From the NCBI GenBank assembly GCA_035495555.1, contig DATJFQ010000043.1, forward strand, positions 62,001-126,000: DNA of 64,000 bases, written 5' to 3'. The notes beneath the pieces were generated by a model. That model saw nothing but the letters and a program-made list of their open reading frames with translations. It had not been told where the DNA came from and made no database searches. A program made the translations under genes and the position numbers. The stretch's first letter is position 1; every line of letters starts with the position of its first letter. The DNA comes from DATJFQ01 sp035495555. Lineage in GTDB: Bacteria; Acidobacteriota; Vicinamibacteria; Vicinamibacterales; 2-12-FULL-66-21. Shown here one piece after another: positions 26,820-35,447 of this stretch.

Positions 26820-28091
26820 TTGCTGAAGATCCTGCTGGTTACCGACGCCTTCCCTCCCGTCTGCGGCGGCAGCGGCTGGAGTACGTACGAACTGGCGCGC
26901 GGGCTCCGGAGCGGCGGACACGACATCGCCGTCGTCCAGCCGAAGCCCGGAACGACGGGGGTCCGACGGGCCCGGTACGAGGGCTTCGACGTGCACGAAT
27001 TCGGTGCAGCCGCGCCTGACGTTCCCTATATCCGCAACTACTTCAAAAGCGAACGCCTCACCCGAACACTCGCAGCGTTTCTGCGCGATCTGATCGCGCG
27101 AGAACGCTTCGACGTCGTCCACGGGCAGCACGTGATGACGACTCTCGCGGCGATCGAGGCAGCGGAGGCGATGCAGGTCGCGTCGGTGGCTACCGTGCGC
27201 GACTATTGGCCGGTCTGCTACTGGTCGGATCTGCTGCACACGCGCGACGGCCTGACGCTCTGCCCCGAATGCACCGTCGCGAACATGACGCGGTGCATCG
27301 CACCACGCGCCGGTGCGTTCTGGCCGGCGGCGCTGCCGATGATCCCGTACATGCGCGCGAACCTGACGCGCAAGCGCGAAGGGCTGGCGGGCGCGGACGC
27401 GGTCATTGCCGTGAGCCGCCGGATCGCAGCGGATCTGCGGGCGCGCGCGCCGGAACTGGAATCGACACGGATGGAAGTGATTCCCAACCCTGTGGACGTC
27501 GCGGCGCTGCGCGCCCGGGCCGCCGCGCGACCTGCCGCCGCTCCGGCCGGCGCGTACGCGTTGTATCTCGGCAAGCTCGCACACAACAAAGGCACGGATC
27601 TTCTCCTCGACGTGGCGCGGGAGGCAGGGCTCGACTGGCCGCTCCTGATCGCTGGTGAAGGTCCGGACCGCGCAGGCATGGAACGGCAGGCCGCTGCCGC
27701 CGGCGTCGACGTCCGCTTTACGGGCTGGGTCGATCGCGACGAAGCGGCGCGGCTGCTCGGCCACGCGGCGATGCTGATTTTCCCCTCGCGCGGGCCGGAG
27801 TCGTTGAGCCGCGTTCTGATCGAGGCGAGCGCGCTCGGGACACCGATCGCCGCACTGGAAACGGGAGGCACGCGAGACATCGTCGACGCCGACGTGACTG
27901 GACTGCTGTCGTCCACGCCCCATCAGCTCGCAGCCGACGTGCGACGCCTCCGAGATGACGAGGGCCTTCGAACGCGCCTCGGCGCCGCCGCGGGGAAGAA
28001 AATCGAGCGGGAGTTCGACTCCGCCGCCGTCGTCTCGCGGATAGTGCTGTTGTACGAAGAGCTCGTGCGCAAACGCAACGAGAAGCGATGA
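26820..28091 (+). CDS. GT4-family glycosyltransferase
   Basis: A 423-residue GT-B enzyme from a TTG start (LLKILLVTDAFPPVCGGSG). A UDP-sugar domain with LYLGKLAHNKGTDLLLDVA and FPSRGPESLSRVLIEASALG is present; the usual E-x7-E is ESLSRVLIE. Four cysteines around 140-165 (WPVCYWSDLL, CPECTVANMTRC) form a possible zinc knuckle seen in some GT4 proteins. The reading frame is closed by TGA 12 bases upstream, so TTG at 26820 is the first usable start. Its end overlaps the next gene by ATGA. Confidence 0.82.
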   Translation: MLKILLVTDAFPPVCGGSGWSTYELARGLRSGGHDIAVVQPKPGTTGVRRARYEGFDVHEFGAAAPDVPYIRNYFKSERLTRTLAAFLRDLIARERFDVVHGQHVMTTLAAIEAAEAMQVASVATVRDYWPVCYWSDLLHTRDGLTLCPECTVANMTRCIAPRAGAFWPAALPMIPYMRANLTRKREGLAGADAVIAVSRRIAADLRARAPELESTRMEVIPNPVDVAALRARAAARPAAAPAGAYALYLGKLAHNKGTDLLLDVAREAGLDWPLLIAGEGPDRAGMERQAAAAGVDVRFTGWVDRDEAARLLGHAAMLIFPSRGPESLSRVLIEASALGTPIAALETGGTRDIVDADVTGLLSSTPHQLAADVRRLRDDEGLRTRLGAAAGKKIEREFDSAAVVSRIVLLYEELVRKRNEKR

Positions 28092-29335
28092 GAGTGGCCA
28101 TCGTCGCGCGCTCCGTGTTTCCACTGCACGGGTACGGCGGTCTCGAGCGTCATGTGCACGATCTGGTGCGCGCGCTGGCTGCCCGGAACGTCGCGGTGAC
28201 GCTCATCACCCGGCCACCGATCCACGATCGGCAGAGCGATAACATCGCGCCCGGCGTTCGGACGCTCTTTGTCCCGTATCGGACATTTCCCTTTGCCGGC
28301 CGCCGCGGAACGACGGTGCTCGATCGGAGCACCGCGTATCCGCTGTTTGGCGAAGCGGCGGGCCGGCAGGCCTTCGAGCTAGCGCGCGCAGGAGAGATCG
28401 ACATTGTTCACGGGCTTGGCGCGAGCGTGCTGGGGTATGCGCGGCGCCGATCCCAGTCGACGATACCGCTCGTGTTCAACCCGCAAGGGCTGGAGGAGTT
28501 CGGGGCAACCGATCCATCCCGCGCGCGCCTGAAGCGGCTGGCGTACTTCCCGCTGCAGCGCGCCGTGATCGCCTGCGCACGCGCGGCAGACGCGGTCATC
28601 GCGACGGACCGCTCGCTTGAACCTGTCGTACTCCGTCACCTCGGGATTGCGCGCGATCGCCTGCGGACCCTCCCGAACGCCATCGACGTTCCGCACGTCG
28701 ATTCCGCGACTCACCAGTCGGTCGTCGCCGATCTGCGCTCGCGTCACGCGATCGGTGAGGACGAAATCGTTTTCTTCAGCGCCGGACGGCTCGAAGCAAA
28801 CAAGGGGTTTCACGTGATGCTGCGCGCGCTCTCTGCAGCGGGCGCGCACGGCGGCCTCGAAACACGCCGCTGGCGATGGGTGCTCGCGGGCGACGGCCCG
28901 TTTCGGCGCGACCTCGTCTCGCTCGCCTCGTCACTCGGGATTCAGGCGGGCGTCCTGTTCGCAGGCCGTGTCCCCGACGACGAGATGCATGCGTGGCACG
29001 AGATCGCGACGCTCTTCGTGCATCCGACGCTCTACGAGGGCAGCTCGCTCGTGACGCTCGAAGCGATGGCGCACCGCCGCGCAGTGATCGCGAGCCGCGC
29101 GGGAGGACTTCCCGACAAGGTACGGCCCGGTGCGAACGGCTGGTTGGTGCCGCCCGGCGATCCCGGCGGGCTAGCCGCGGTGCTCAGCGGCTCAGTTGCG
29201 AATCCGGAGCGGCTGCGGGAATTCGGAGAAGAAGGACGCCGAATCGTGGAGCGCGAGTTCTCGTGGGACGTGGTAGCCGATGAGACTATCGCGCTGTACA
29301 AAGAGCTGCTGGCGCGCTCACATCGCAAACCATAG
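28088..29335 (+). CDS. GT4-family glycosyltransferase
   Basis: A 415-residue GT-B enzyme. MRVAIVARSVFPLHGYGGLERH has the GGxE/R acceptor loop; FSAGRLEANKGFHVML and PTLYEGSSLVTLEAMAHRRAVI carry the R/K donor-phosphate residues and E-x7-E motif. ATGA overlap with the preceding GT4 gene suggests coupled synthesis. The last 18 bases overlap the end of the convergent membrane gene at 29318, so no terminator can lie between them. Confidence 0.85.
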   Translation: MRVAIVARSVFPLHGYGGLERHVHDLVRALAARNVAVTLITRPPIHDRQSDNIAPGVRTLFVPYRTFPFAGRRGTTVLDRSTAYPLFGEAAGRQAFELARAGEIDIVHGLGASVLGYARRRSQSTIPLVFNPQGLEEFGATDPSRARLKRLAYFPLQRAVIACARAADAVIATDRSLEPVVLRHLGIARDRLRTLPNAIDVPHVDSATHQSVVADLRSRHAIGEDEIVFFSAGRLEANKGFHVMLRALSAAGAHGGLETRRWRWVLAGDGPFRRDLVSLASSLGIQAGVLFAGRVPDDEMHAWHEIATLFVHPTLYEGSSLVTLEAMAHRRAVIASRAGGLPDKVRPGANGWLVPPGDPGGLAAVLSGSVANPERLREFGEEGRRIVEREFSWDVVADETIALYKELLARSHRKP

Positions 29336-31261
29336 CATCCATGCCCGAGCGGCGATGACCCACGCCGTCGCGATGAGGACGGCGGTCGCGATCCTGCCAC
29401 CGACGCCTTTGCGGAGGCCATATGATGCGCCCGCACCTGCCAGCAGGAGAAGCGCCGGAGAGGTCCCCAGCACCACGCGCGAGACGAACTCGACCGTGTA
29501 ACGCTGATACGCAGGTTGCACCCGCATGACGGCGACGCCGACGAACACCACGTAGGCCGCGGCGCACGACAGAATGACCAGCGTCGCGGGATCGCGGCGC
29601 CGCTCGCGCGCGATTCGCCAACCGCCAACCCCGCCAAGGATGAGGAGTGGCCAGCCAACCCAGGTCCCGCTCCGCTGCACCGCATCCGCGACGCGCATCG
29701 GGAGCGATGCTGCGGTCTGTCCCCGGATTTGCGACGGCGCGGGCAGTGGGGCGGCGGCCGGCGCACCGGTGCGCACGCGAAGGGCGTCCTTGTAGACGTC
29801 CACGAAATGACCGTAGTACCCCGCGACGGCAATCGCAGACGACGCGACGGCCACGAACAGCAGCGTGCGCGCCGCGCGCCGCATCTGCTCTCCCCCGACC
29901 ACCCACTCGAAGACGGCCAGCGCGAGCAACGTCGCGGCGAGCAGCGCAAACGTGCTCACGTGTGACACGAGTGCGAGCGTGCAGACGGCCGTCAACACCA
30001 GCGCGTGAAGCCGCGGTCGCCGCGAGCCAGGCAGGAGGGCCGCAATCACCAGCGCGGCAATAGACGCCGCGTGCCCGAATTCGTTGGTCAGGTTCGCGTT
30101 ACCGATCACTTCGAAGGTGATCGGCACCGTAAACGCCAGCATCAGCGTCGCTGCGGCGGCGATCCGATCCCGCCAGGCGCGGATGACGAGCCAGAACAGC
30201 AGCACGTACGAAACCGCATCGGACACGGCGACGACGATTCGAAGCAGCAGCGCGTGATCGGATGTGAGCCGCGCCCACGGCGCCGCGAAAAGATACAGGC
30301 CGATCGCATAGGGGAAGCGGACGCCGCCCGGCATTGGCTGCGTAAAGAAGTAATGCCCGGCCAGCACCGTATCGAATCGATGCGCCTGGAAGACGACGTC
30401 GATTGGCAGCTTCGACGGGTGCAGCAGTCCGAGGAGCTGCACATACAGCGCTGCGGACGCAGCGCATGCGAAAAACGCTGTAAACGGCGTCAGGCCTCGG
30501 CGGCGGGCCGCCCCGGCGAGCTGCGTCGCGAGGAGCGTCAGCAACGGAATCCAGATGCCCAGCCGCGTCATCGTCTCGACGAACGGGCTGAAGGCGGCGA
30601 TACCCGTGTTCAAGGGCACGCTTTGCGCGATCGCTACGGCGACCCCGAGGACCAGCGCGGCAGCTGCTGCCGCCCCGGTCAACGCGCTCACGAGCGCGAA
30701 GACGGCCGGGACCGCGATTGCCGCAGTACGCGCGGAGGACGGCAACGGCAGCCCGCGTCCGTCCGAGGGCGCACACGAGATGCGATCCACCTGGACGCCC
30801 AGCGGCCGGGGGTCCTGCGGGCCCGGCACGATCGCCGGGTTCACCGCGAACGAAATCCGCGTATCCGCACGTGAGGCGCGCGGCGGCAGCGCAAACCCCA
30901 CGTTTTCGAAATCGATCGGCGCCTCACGGGACACCGCAGGCAAGCCGTCCACCAGGATGTCGAGATGCGGCGGCGTGATGCGGTTGGCGCGCAGGCGCGC
31001 CGAACACGCCCACGCTCGATCGCGCGCAAGGCCGGCGAGGACCAGCTCCGCCCGCGACGACGTCCATGCAAACGAGAGATCGCCCTCGCGTTCTGGAGGA
31101 TAGAAACCCGCCATCACCCGGCGGGGCAGCTCGGCGTCCATGCCAACGATCACCGGGCCGCGCACCCTCGACGCGGCGAAGGATACGACCACGGCCGCCG
31201 CGGCGGAGACAAGCGCGACCGTCGTGGCGCGAGCCGCCCGGCCCAGAAGGTCCGTTGACAT
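29318..31261 (-). CDS. Polytopic membrane protein with N-terminal extracytoplasmic beta-sandwich (GT-C-like)
   Basis: A 647-residue protein. After TM1 (about 12-31) comes a ~115-residue beta-rich domain (about 51-164) opening GFYPPEREGDLSFAW and closing PLGVQVDRISC, then about ten hydrophobic segments from residue ~180. The same beta domain occurs at the C-terminus of the protein at 32852. The polytopic part has features of lipid-linked-sugar transferases (HAHRFDTVLAGHYFF-like loop: HRFDTVLAGHYFFTQPMPGG) but lacks the clear D-E motif. It is the only minus-strand gene of the glycan cluster; its start is 15 bases after TACGAT. Confidence 0.7.
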   Translation of the reverse strand: MSTDLLGRAARATTVALVSAAAAVVVSFAASRVRGPVIVGMDAELPRRVMAGFYPPEREGDLSFAWTSSRAELVLAGLARDRAWACSARLRANRITPPHLDILVDGLPAVSREAPIDFENVGFALPPRASRADTRISFAVNPAIVPGPQDPRPLGVQVDRISCAPSDGRGLPLPSSARTAAIAVPAVFALVSALTGAAAAAALVLGVAVAIAQSVPLNTGIAAFSPFVETMTRLGIWIPLLTLLATQLAGAARRRGLTPFTAFFACAASAALYVQLLGLLHPSKLPIDVVFQAHRFDTVLAGHYFFTQPMPGGVRFPYAIGLYLFAAPWARLTSDHALLLRIVVAVSDAVSYVLLFWLVIRAWRDRIAAAATLMLAFTVPITFEVIGNANLTNEFGHAASIAALVIAALLPGSRRPRLHALVLTAVCTLALVSHVSTFALLAATLLALAVFEWVVGGEQMRRAARTLLFVAVASSAIAVAGYYGHFVDVYKDALRVRTGAPAAAPLPAPSQIRGQTAASLPMRVADAVQRSGTWVGWPLLILGGVGGWRIARERRRDPATLVILSCAAAYVVFVGVAVMRVQPAYQRYTVEFVSRVVLGTSPALLLLAGAGASYGLRKGVGGRIATAVLIATAWVIAARAWMLWFAM

Positions 31262-31276
31262 GGGAGTGAAGCGCCG

Positions 31277-31282
31277 ATCGTA
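31277..31282 (-). promoter_or_regulatory. -10-like box TACGAT before the minus-strand glycan gene
   Basis: TACGAT ends 15 bases before the ATG at 31261. On the opposite strand TTAAAGTAAT (31292-31301) may serve the divergent gene at 31377. The 115-base spacer is therefore probably a two-way promoter region. Confidence 0.4.
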
Positions 31283-31376
31283 TCCGACCTGTTAAAGTAA
31301 TGCCGTTCTGGAACCGTACCTCCTGCGGGATCCCGCGGAATTCATCGAATCTGCTCGTCGCCCTCGTCTCGGGCGG

Positions 31377-32855
31377 GTGCTCTGTCTGGCCGCGATCATC
31401 GGCGCGGCGGCCCTCCTGAGGTTCTGGTCACTCGGCTCCGGGGTTCCCTATGCGCTCGGCGTGGACGAACCGGAGATCGTCGAGCGCGCGGTACACATCC
31501 TCAAGAGCGGCGACTTCAACCCGCATTTCTTCGACTATCCGTCGCTCTACATCTATCTGCAGGCGCTCGTCGCCATCCCGCGCTTCATCTGGGGCGCACT
31601 CTCCGGTCAATGGGGCACGCTTGCGTCGGCACCGGCCACCGCGTTCTACGTGTGGGCGCGAGCGGTCACGGCAATGCTCGGCACGGCGACGGTGTACCTC
31701 GTCTACCGGTGCGCGAGACGATGGGACGAACCGACGGCACTCGTAGCCGCGGCCATCATGGCCGTCATGCCGCTCCATGTGCGGGAATCCCATTTCGCGC
31801 TCACCGATGTGCCGGTCACGTTCCTCGTCGCGTTGACGTGGCTGCTGTCTCTGAGCGCACATCGGCGCCCGGACGCCTGGCGCTTCGTGCTCGCTGGCGC
31901 AGCAGCCGGTCTCGCGATGGCGACGAAATACAACGCCGTCTTCGCGATCGTCATGCCGCTGCTGGCCTGCACGGCGCCGCGGATGCGGCTCTCGCGCCTG
32001 CAGGCGATCGCGATCGTCGTCGCCGCATGCGCGGCGGCGTTCCTGATCGCGGCGCCGTACACGCTGCTCGATCTACCGCACTTTCTCGACGGCTTCGCGC
32101 GGCTCGTCGCCGCCTACAACGGGCCGTCGCCGGCGGAGGCGCCGGTGGTCACGTACGCGAAACACCTGCGCAACGCGGTCGGCTGGCCCGCCGCCATCGC
32201 AGGGGTCGCGGGCCTGCTGCTCGGGATCGTGCAGATCGCGAAAGGACCGGATCGCGCCAGGTGGGCGCTCGCGATCCTTTTTCCGGTCGTGTATTACCTC
32301 TTCATCGCACGCCAGCACATCGTCTTTGCCCGTTATCTGCTGCCGGCGGTTCCGTTCGTCGCGGTGCTCGGGGCCGTTGCCATCGTCGCGGCATCGAGGT
32401 GGGTCGCGACACGTTCGCAGCGCGCGGCGCCGATCGTTGCTGCGGTCCTCATCGGAGCGGCGATCGCGCCGGGCGCGGTGACCGCGCTTCAGTTCGACCG
32501 TGAAATCGGCAGGACGTGGACGAGCGAACTCGCGTATAGCTGGATTCTGAGCCACGTCCCGCACGGCAGCCGTGTGGTGATCGAGAGCCGGAACCTGCTC
32601 CTGCCGGTTGGTTACGACGCGAGGAACGTCCCGCAGCTCCGTCAGCAGCCGCTCGACGCCTATCGCGCCACCGGCGTCAGCTATCTCGTGGCGTCTTCGC
32701 AGTGCTACGGTCCGTATCTGGCCTCGCCAGCGTCGGATCCCGCGGCTTACGCGGATTACATGCGACTGTTCATCGGAACTGAGGAGCTCGCGCGGTTTAC
32801 GCCGTCCGAGCAGCATCCAGGCTCCGAACTGCGGATCCTGAAGGTCCCGCGGTGA
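31377..32855 (+). CDS. GT39-family (PMT/ArnT-like) membrane glycosyltransferase
   Basis: A 492-residue GT-C protein. TM1 is followed by LGVDEPEIVERAVHIL, the periplasmic acidic D-E motif that binds the polyprenyl-phosphate sugar; a second conserved patch is FFDYPSLYIYLQAL. About eleven TM segments follow, with HVRESHFALTDVPVTF in loop 2 as in ArnT-like enzymes and a soluble C-terminal tail. The annotated GTG would leave almost no residues before TM1; in-frame codons continue upstream to a CTG at 31308 preceded by TAAAGT, a possible longer start. Overlaps the next gene by GTGA. Confidence 0.82.
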   Translation: MLCLAAIIGAAALLRFWSLGSGVPYALGVDEPEIVERAVHILKSGDFNPHFFDYPSLYIYLQALVAIPRFIWGALSGQWGTLASAPATAFYVWARAVTAMLGTATVYLVYRCARRWDEPTALVAAAIMAVMPLHVRESHFALTDVPVTFLVALTWLLSLSAHRRPDAWRFVLAGAAAGLAMATKYNAVFAIVMPLLACTAPRMRLSRLQAIAIVVAACAAAFLIAAPYTLLDLPHFLDGFARLVAAYNGPSPAEAPVVTYAKHLRNAVGWPAAIAGVAGLLLGIVQIAKGPDRARWALAILFPVVYYLFIARQHIVFARYLLPAVPFVAVLGAVAIVAASRWVATRSQRAAPIVAAVLIGAAIAPGAVTALQFDREIGRTWTSELAYSWILSHVPHGSRVVIESRNLLLPVGYDARNVPQLRQQPLDAYRATGVSYLVASSQCYGPYLASPASDPAAYADYMRLFIGTEELARFTPSEQHPGSELRILKVPR

Positions 32856-34858
32856 TCGTCCGCTGGACGTCATGGACCATCATCGCGCTGTGTGCCATCG
32901 ACTTGTGCGCGAGACAGGTCGCCAGGCGGTCGCTAATCGCCGGCCTGAGCGGTACGACGCCTTCACTCACGGCGATCGTCCTGGTTTCGATCGCCGTGTT
33001 CGTCATTCTGATACTGCCGAGGACCCGACGACGGACGCTGCCGATCCTCGCGCTGGCGTTCGTGCTCGGGCTCGTCGCGCAACTGCAGCTCGGTGCGCGG
33101 CTGCAAAGCGACGGCTTCTACTACTACGCCTACCTGCGTTCGCTCGCGTTCGATCACGACGTCGATTTCAACAACGACTATCGGCTGCTCGGCCTCGGCG
33201 ACAAAACGTATCTCTTCCACGCGACGCCAACCGGCTACGCGCATTCCGCGTGGACGATCGGGCCCGCCTTCGCGTGGGCCCCGTTTTTCGCCGCCGGTCA
33301 CGTCGTGGCCCACGGGCTGCGCCACGCGGGTGTGGACGTCGCGACTGACGGCACCTCGTATCCCTACCGGCAGGCCGTCTGCATCTCGGGATTGGTGTAC
33401 GGCCTGCTGGGCTGCTGGTTCTGTTACCGGCTGACCCGACGCTTCTTCGATGCGCCGCTCGCGGCCGGCGCGACGGTTCTGGCAACGATCGGATCGTTTC
33501 TCATCTGGTATTTTGTGAAGGAACCGACGATGACGCACTCGCTCGCGATGGCGTCGGTCGCGGGGTTCGTCTGGCTCTGGGTGGCCACGCTCGAGCGGCG
33601 CACGCGCTGGCAATGGGCAGCGCTTGGCGCACTCGCGGGGTTCATGGCGCTCGTGCGGTGGCAGAGCGCTCTCTTCGCGATCCTTCCGGCGTTCGATTGC
33701 GCGCGGCCGCTCGGGCGCGCGGCGGCCGCTCGCGATCGTCAGGCCTCTTTGCGCACGCTGGCTGGCGGACTGCTCTTTCTCGCCGCGGCGGTGGTCGTGT
33801 TTTCTCCGCAGATGTTCGCGTGGAAATCGATCTACGGCAGCTTTGTCGCTCGTTCTCCGGTCGGACCCCAAATCCGATGGGGCGCGCCGCAGCTCTCGGA
33901 CGTGCTCTGGTCGGCGCGCAACGGCCTGTTCAGCACGTCGCCGCTGCTGTATCTCGCCGCGATCGGTCTCGTGATCTTCGCCCTCGCGGAACCCGCGATC
34001 GGGTGGCCATCGATCGCCGCGATCGCGCTGATGGTCTATTTCAACGCCGCGATTCAGGATTGGTGGGGCAGCGCGGCCTTCGGCGCCCGCCGGTTCGACG
34101 GCACGATTCCGCTGTTCGCGATTGGCCTCGCGGCGTTCTTCCATCACTCCGCTGCGATCGTCCGGCGGCACCCGATGGCTTCGGTTGCGGCTGCCCTTTC
34201 CGTTCTGGCGCTGTTGAATCTGGCGCTCGTCGGCGCGGCGCAGGCGGGCACGGTCCGCATTGGCGAAACGCTTCCGTTCGACCGCGCGTGGGCGGCGGAG
34301 GCGCGCGAGATCCACGGATGGTTCGGCAATCCCTTCAGCTACCCGGCCAACCTGGTGTTCGCGCTGCGCAATCGCGTTTCACCCGCCGTCTACGATCTCC
34401 TCCGGACCAATCGTTTTCTGTCCGATCCGCTGCGCCCGTACGGGCGTATCGACATCGGGGGCGACGACGAATGGATGGCGACCGACGGCTGGTACGGCCC
34501 GGAGCGCGAAGGATCGATCACCTATCGCTGGGCGGCGCAGGACGCGGAGCTCCGGGTGCCGCTCGATCACAGCGCGCCGCTGCGCATAGACGTGAGACTG
34601 CACGCGTTTGGCTTCCCGGGCGCGCCCACGCAGGTGTTGACGATTTCCGCCGACGACGCTCGCTGCGCGCCGGTCGTCGTCGGAGGGGACTGGCAGACAG
34701 CCCAGTGCGTGCTGGACGCCTCGGCGTGGCGCGGCGGCGTCAATCGCGTTGTGCTGCACTTCAGCCGCGCGGACAGGCCCAGCGATGTGGGAATGGGCGG
34801 CGATCAACGCTCGCTGGCGGCCGCGGTCGATTACGTCCGGTTCACGGAGGTGCAGTAG
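32852..34858 (+). CDS. Polytopic GT39/GT83-like protein with C-terminal beta-sandwich
   Basis: A 668-residue protein. Two N-terminal TM segments precede LQSDGFYYYAYLRSLAFDHD, matching the loop of the protein at 21856. About ten TM segments follow. From residue ~546 a 123-residue beta domain begins GWYGPEREGSITYRW and ends SLAAAVDYVRF, homologous to the N-terminal domain of the 29318 protein (G-[FW]-Y-x-PEREG ... D-x-R-x-L-x3-VD). This domain probably faces the periplasm and binds the acceptor glycan. GTG start overlaps the preceding TGA (GTGA). Confidence 0.75.
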   Translation: MIVRWTSWTIIALCAIDLCARQVARRSLIAGLSGTTPSLTAIVLVSIAVFVILILPRTRRRTLPILALAFVLGLVAQLQLGARLQSDGFYYYAYLRSLAFDHDVDFNNDYRLLGLGDKTYLFHATPTGYAHSAWTIGPAFAWAPFFAAGHVVAHGLRHAGVDVATDGTSYPYRQAVCISGLVYGLLGCWFCYRLTRRFFDAPLAAGATVLATIGSFLIWYFVKEPTMTHSLAMASVAGFVWLWVATLERRTRWQWAALGALAGFMALVRWQSALFAILPAFDCARPLGRAAAARDRQASLRTLAGGLLFLAAAVVVFSPQMFAWKSIYGSFVARSPVGPQIRWGAPQLSDVLWSARNGLFSTSPLLYLAAIGLVIFALAEPAIGWPSIAAIALMVYFNAAIQDWWGSAAFGARRFDGTIPLFAIGLAAFFHHSAAIVRRHPMASVAAALSVLALLNLALVGAAQAGTVRIGETLPFDRAWAAEAREIHGWFGNPFSYPANLVFALRNRVSPAVYDLLRTNRFLSDPLRPYGRIDIGGDDEWMATDGWYGPEREGSITYRWAAQDAELRVPLDHSAPLRIDVRLHAFGFPGAPTQVLTISADDARCAPVVVGGDWQTAQCVLDASAWRGGVNRVVLHFSRADRPSDVGMGGDQRSLAAAVDYVRFTEVQ

Positions 34859-34864
34859 CGGAGC

Positions 34865-35389
34865 CTACGATGGCGCGACGTACAGCACCGTCACGTCAGC
34901 GCGGCGCCGTAACCCGCTGATCCAGTCGGCAATCATCTTCGCGCGCGACGGATCGGTCGTCCCGAACCGCTGGTTGAAATACGTCTCCATCCGCAGGTCG
35001 TCGCGGACCCATCGCCTGAGCTGATCGGCGCTCATTCCGGTATCGGCAAAGATCCGCTGAAGGTTGGATTCCCCGCCCACGCGCTGGACGACGATGTTAT
35101 AGCGCCGGTCGATCTCTTCCGGCGCGGGCTCCGGCGGTTGATAACGATCCACTTCCCCAATGATCAGCGTCCGCTCGATCAGGCGGTCCAGTACGGCCGA
35201 GGTCGCATCCGGGCGGTTCGTCTCAGGCGTGAGGAGCTGGAGCATCGAGGCCGCATTGACGTCGGACAGCGTGAGCGCCTGACCGTTCACGACCGCCATG
35301 ATGCGGTCGATGATCTCCGCGTGCGCCGGCACGGCCGACGCGGCGATGGCGATCGCTGCCACCACTACGAGTACTGCTCTCTTCCTCAT
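34865..35389 (-). CDS. SurA N-domain-like periplasmic chaperone lacking a PPIase domain
   Basis: A 174-residue protein with a signal peptide (MRKRAVLVVVAAIAIAASAVPAHA). The mature start EIIDRIMAVVNGQALTLSDV is the SurA/PpiD N-terminal signature; the helical region RLIERTLIIGEVDRYQ and DQLRRWVRDDLRMETYFNQRFG follow, and there is no parvulin domain (no W-x-x-x-G-x-L-G or F-x2-AA). In E. coli the N-domain carries the chaperone activity toward outer-membrane proteins. Its place as last gene after TamB-like and BamA-like genes supports a role in outer-membrane protein biogenesis. MRKRAV has GGGAGCAGGA upstream. Confidence 0.78.
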   Translation of the reverse strand: MRKRAVLVVVAAIAIAASAVPAHAEIIDRIMAVVNGQALTLSDVNAASMLQLLTPETNRPDATSAVLDRLIERTLIIGEVDRYQPPEPAPEEIDRRYNIVVQRVGGESNLQRIFADTGMSADQLRRWVRDDLRMETYFNQRFGTTDPSRAKMIADWISGLRRRADVTVLYVAPS

Positions 35390-35414
35390 TCCTGCTCCCT
35401 GCCTTTTCCGCCCG

Positions 35415-35443
35415 CCGCGCTCCGCGTTCCGCGGTCCGCCGTT
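35415..35443. repeat. Heptamer array H10 (CCGCGNT), beside the BamA-like stop codon
   Basis: CCGCGCT, CCGCGTT, CCGCGGT and an 8-base CCGCCGTT, ending 4 bases before the complement of the stop codon at 35448. Confidence 0.6.
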
Positions 35444-35447
35444 CGCA

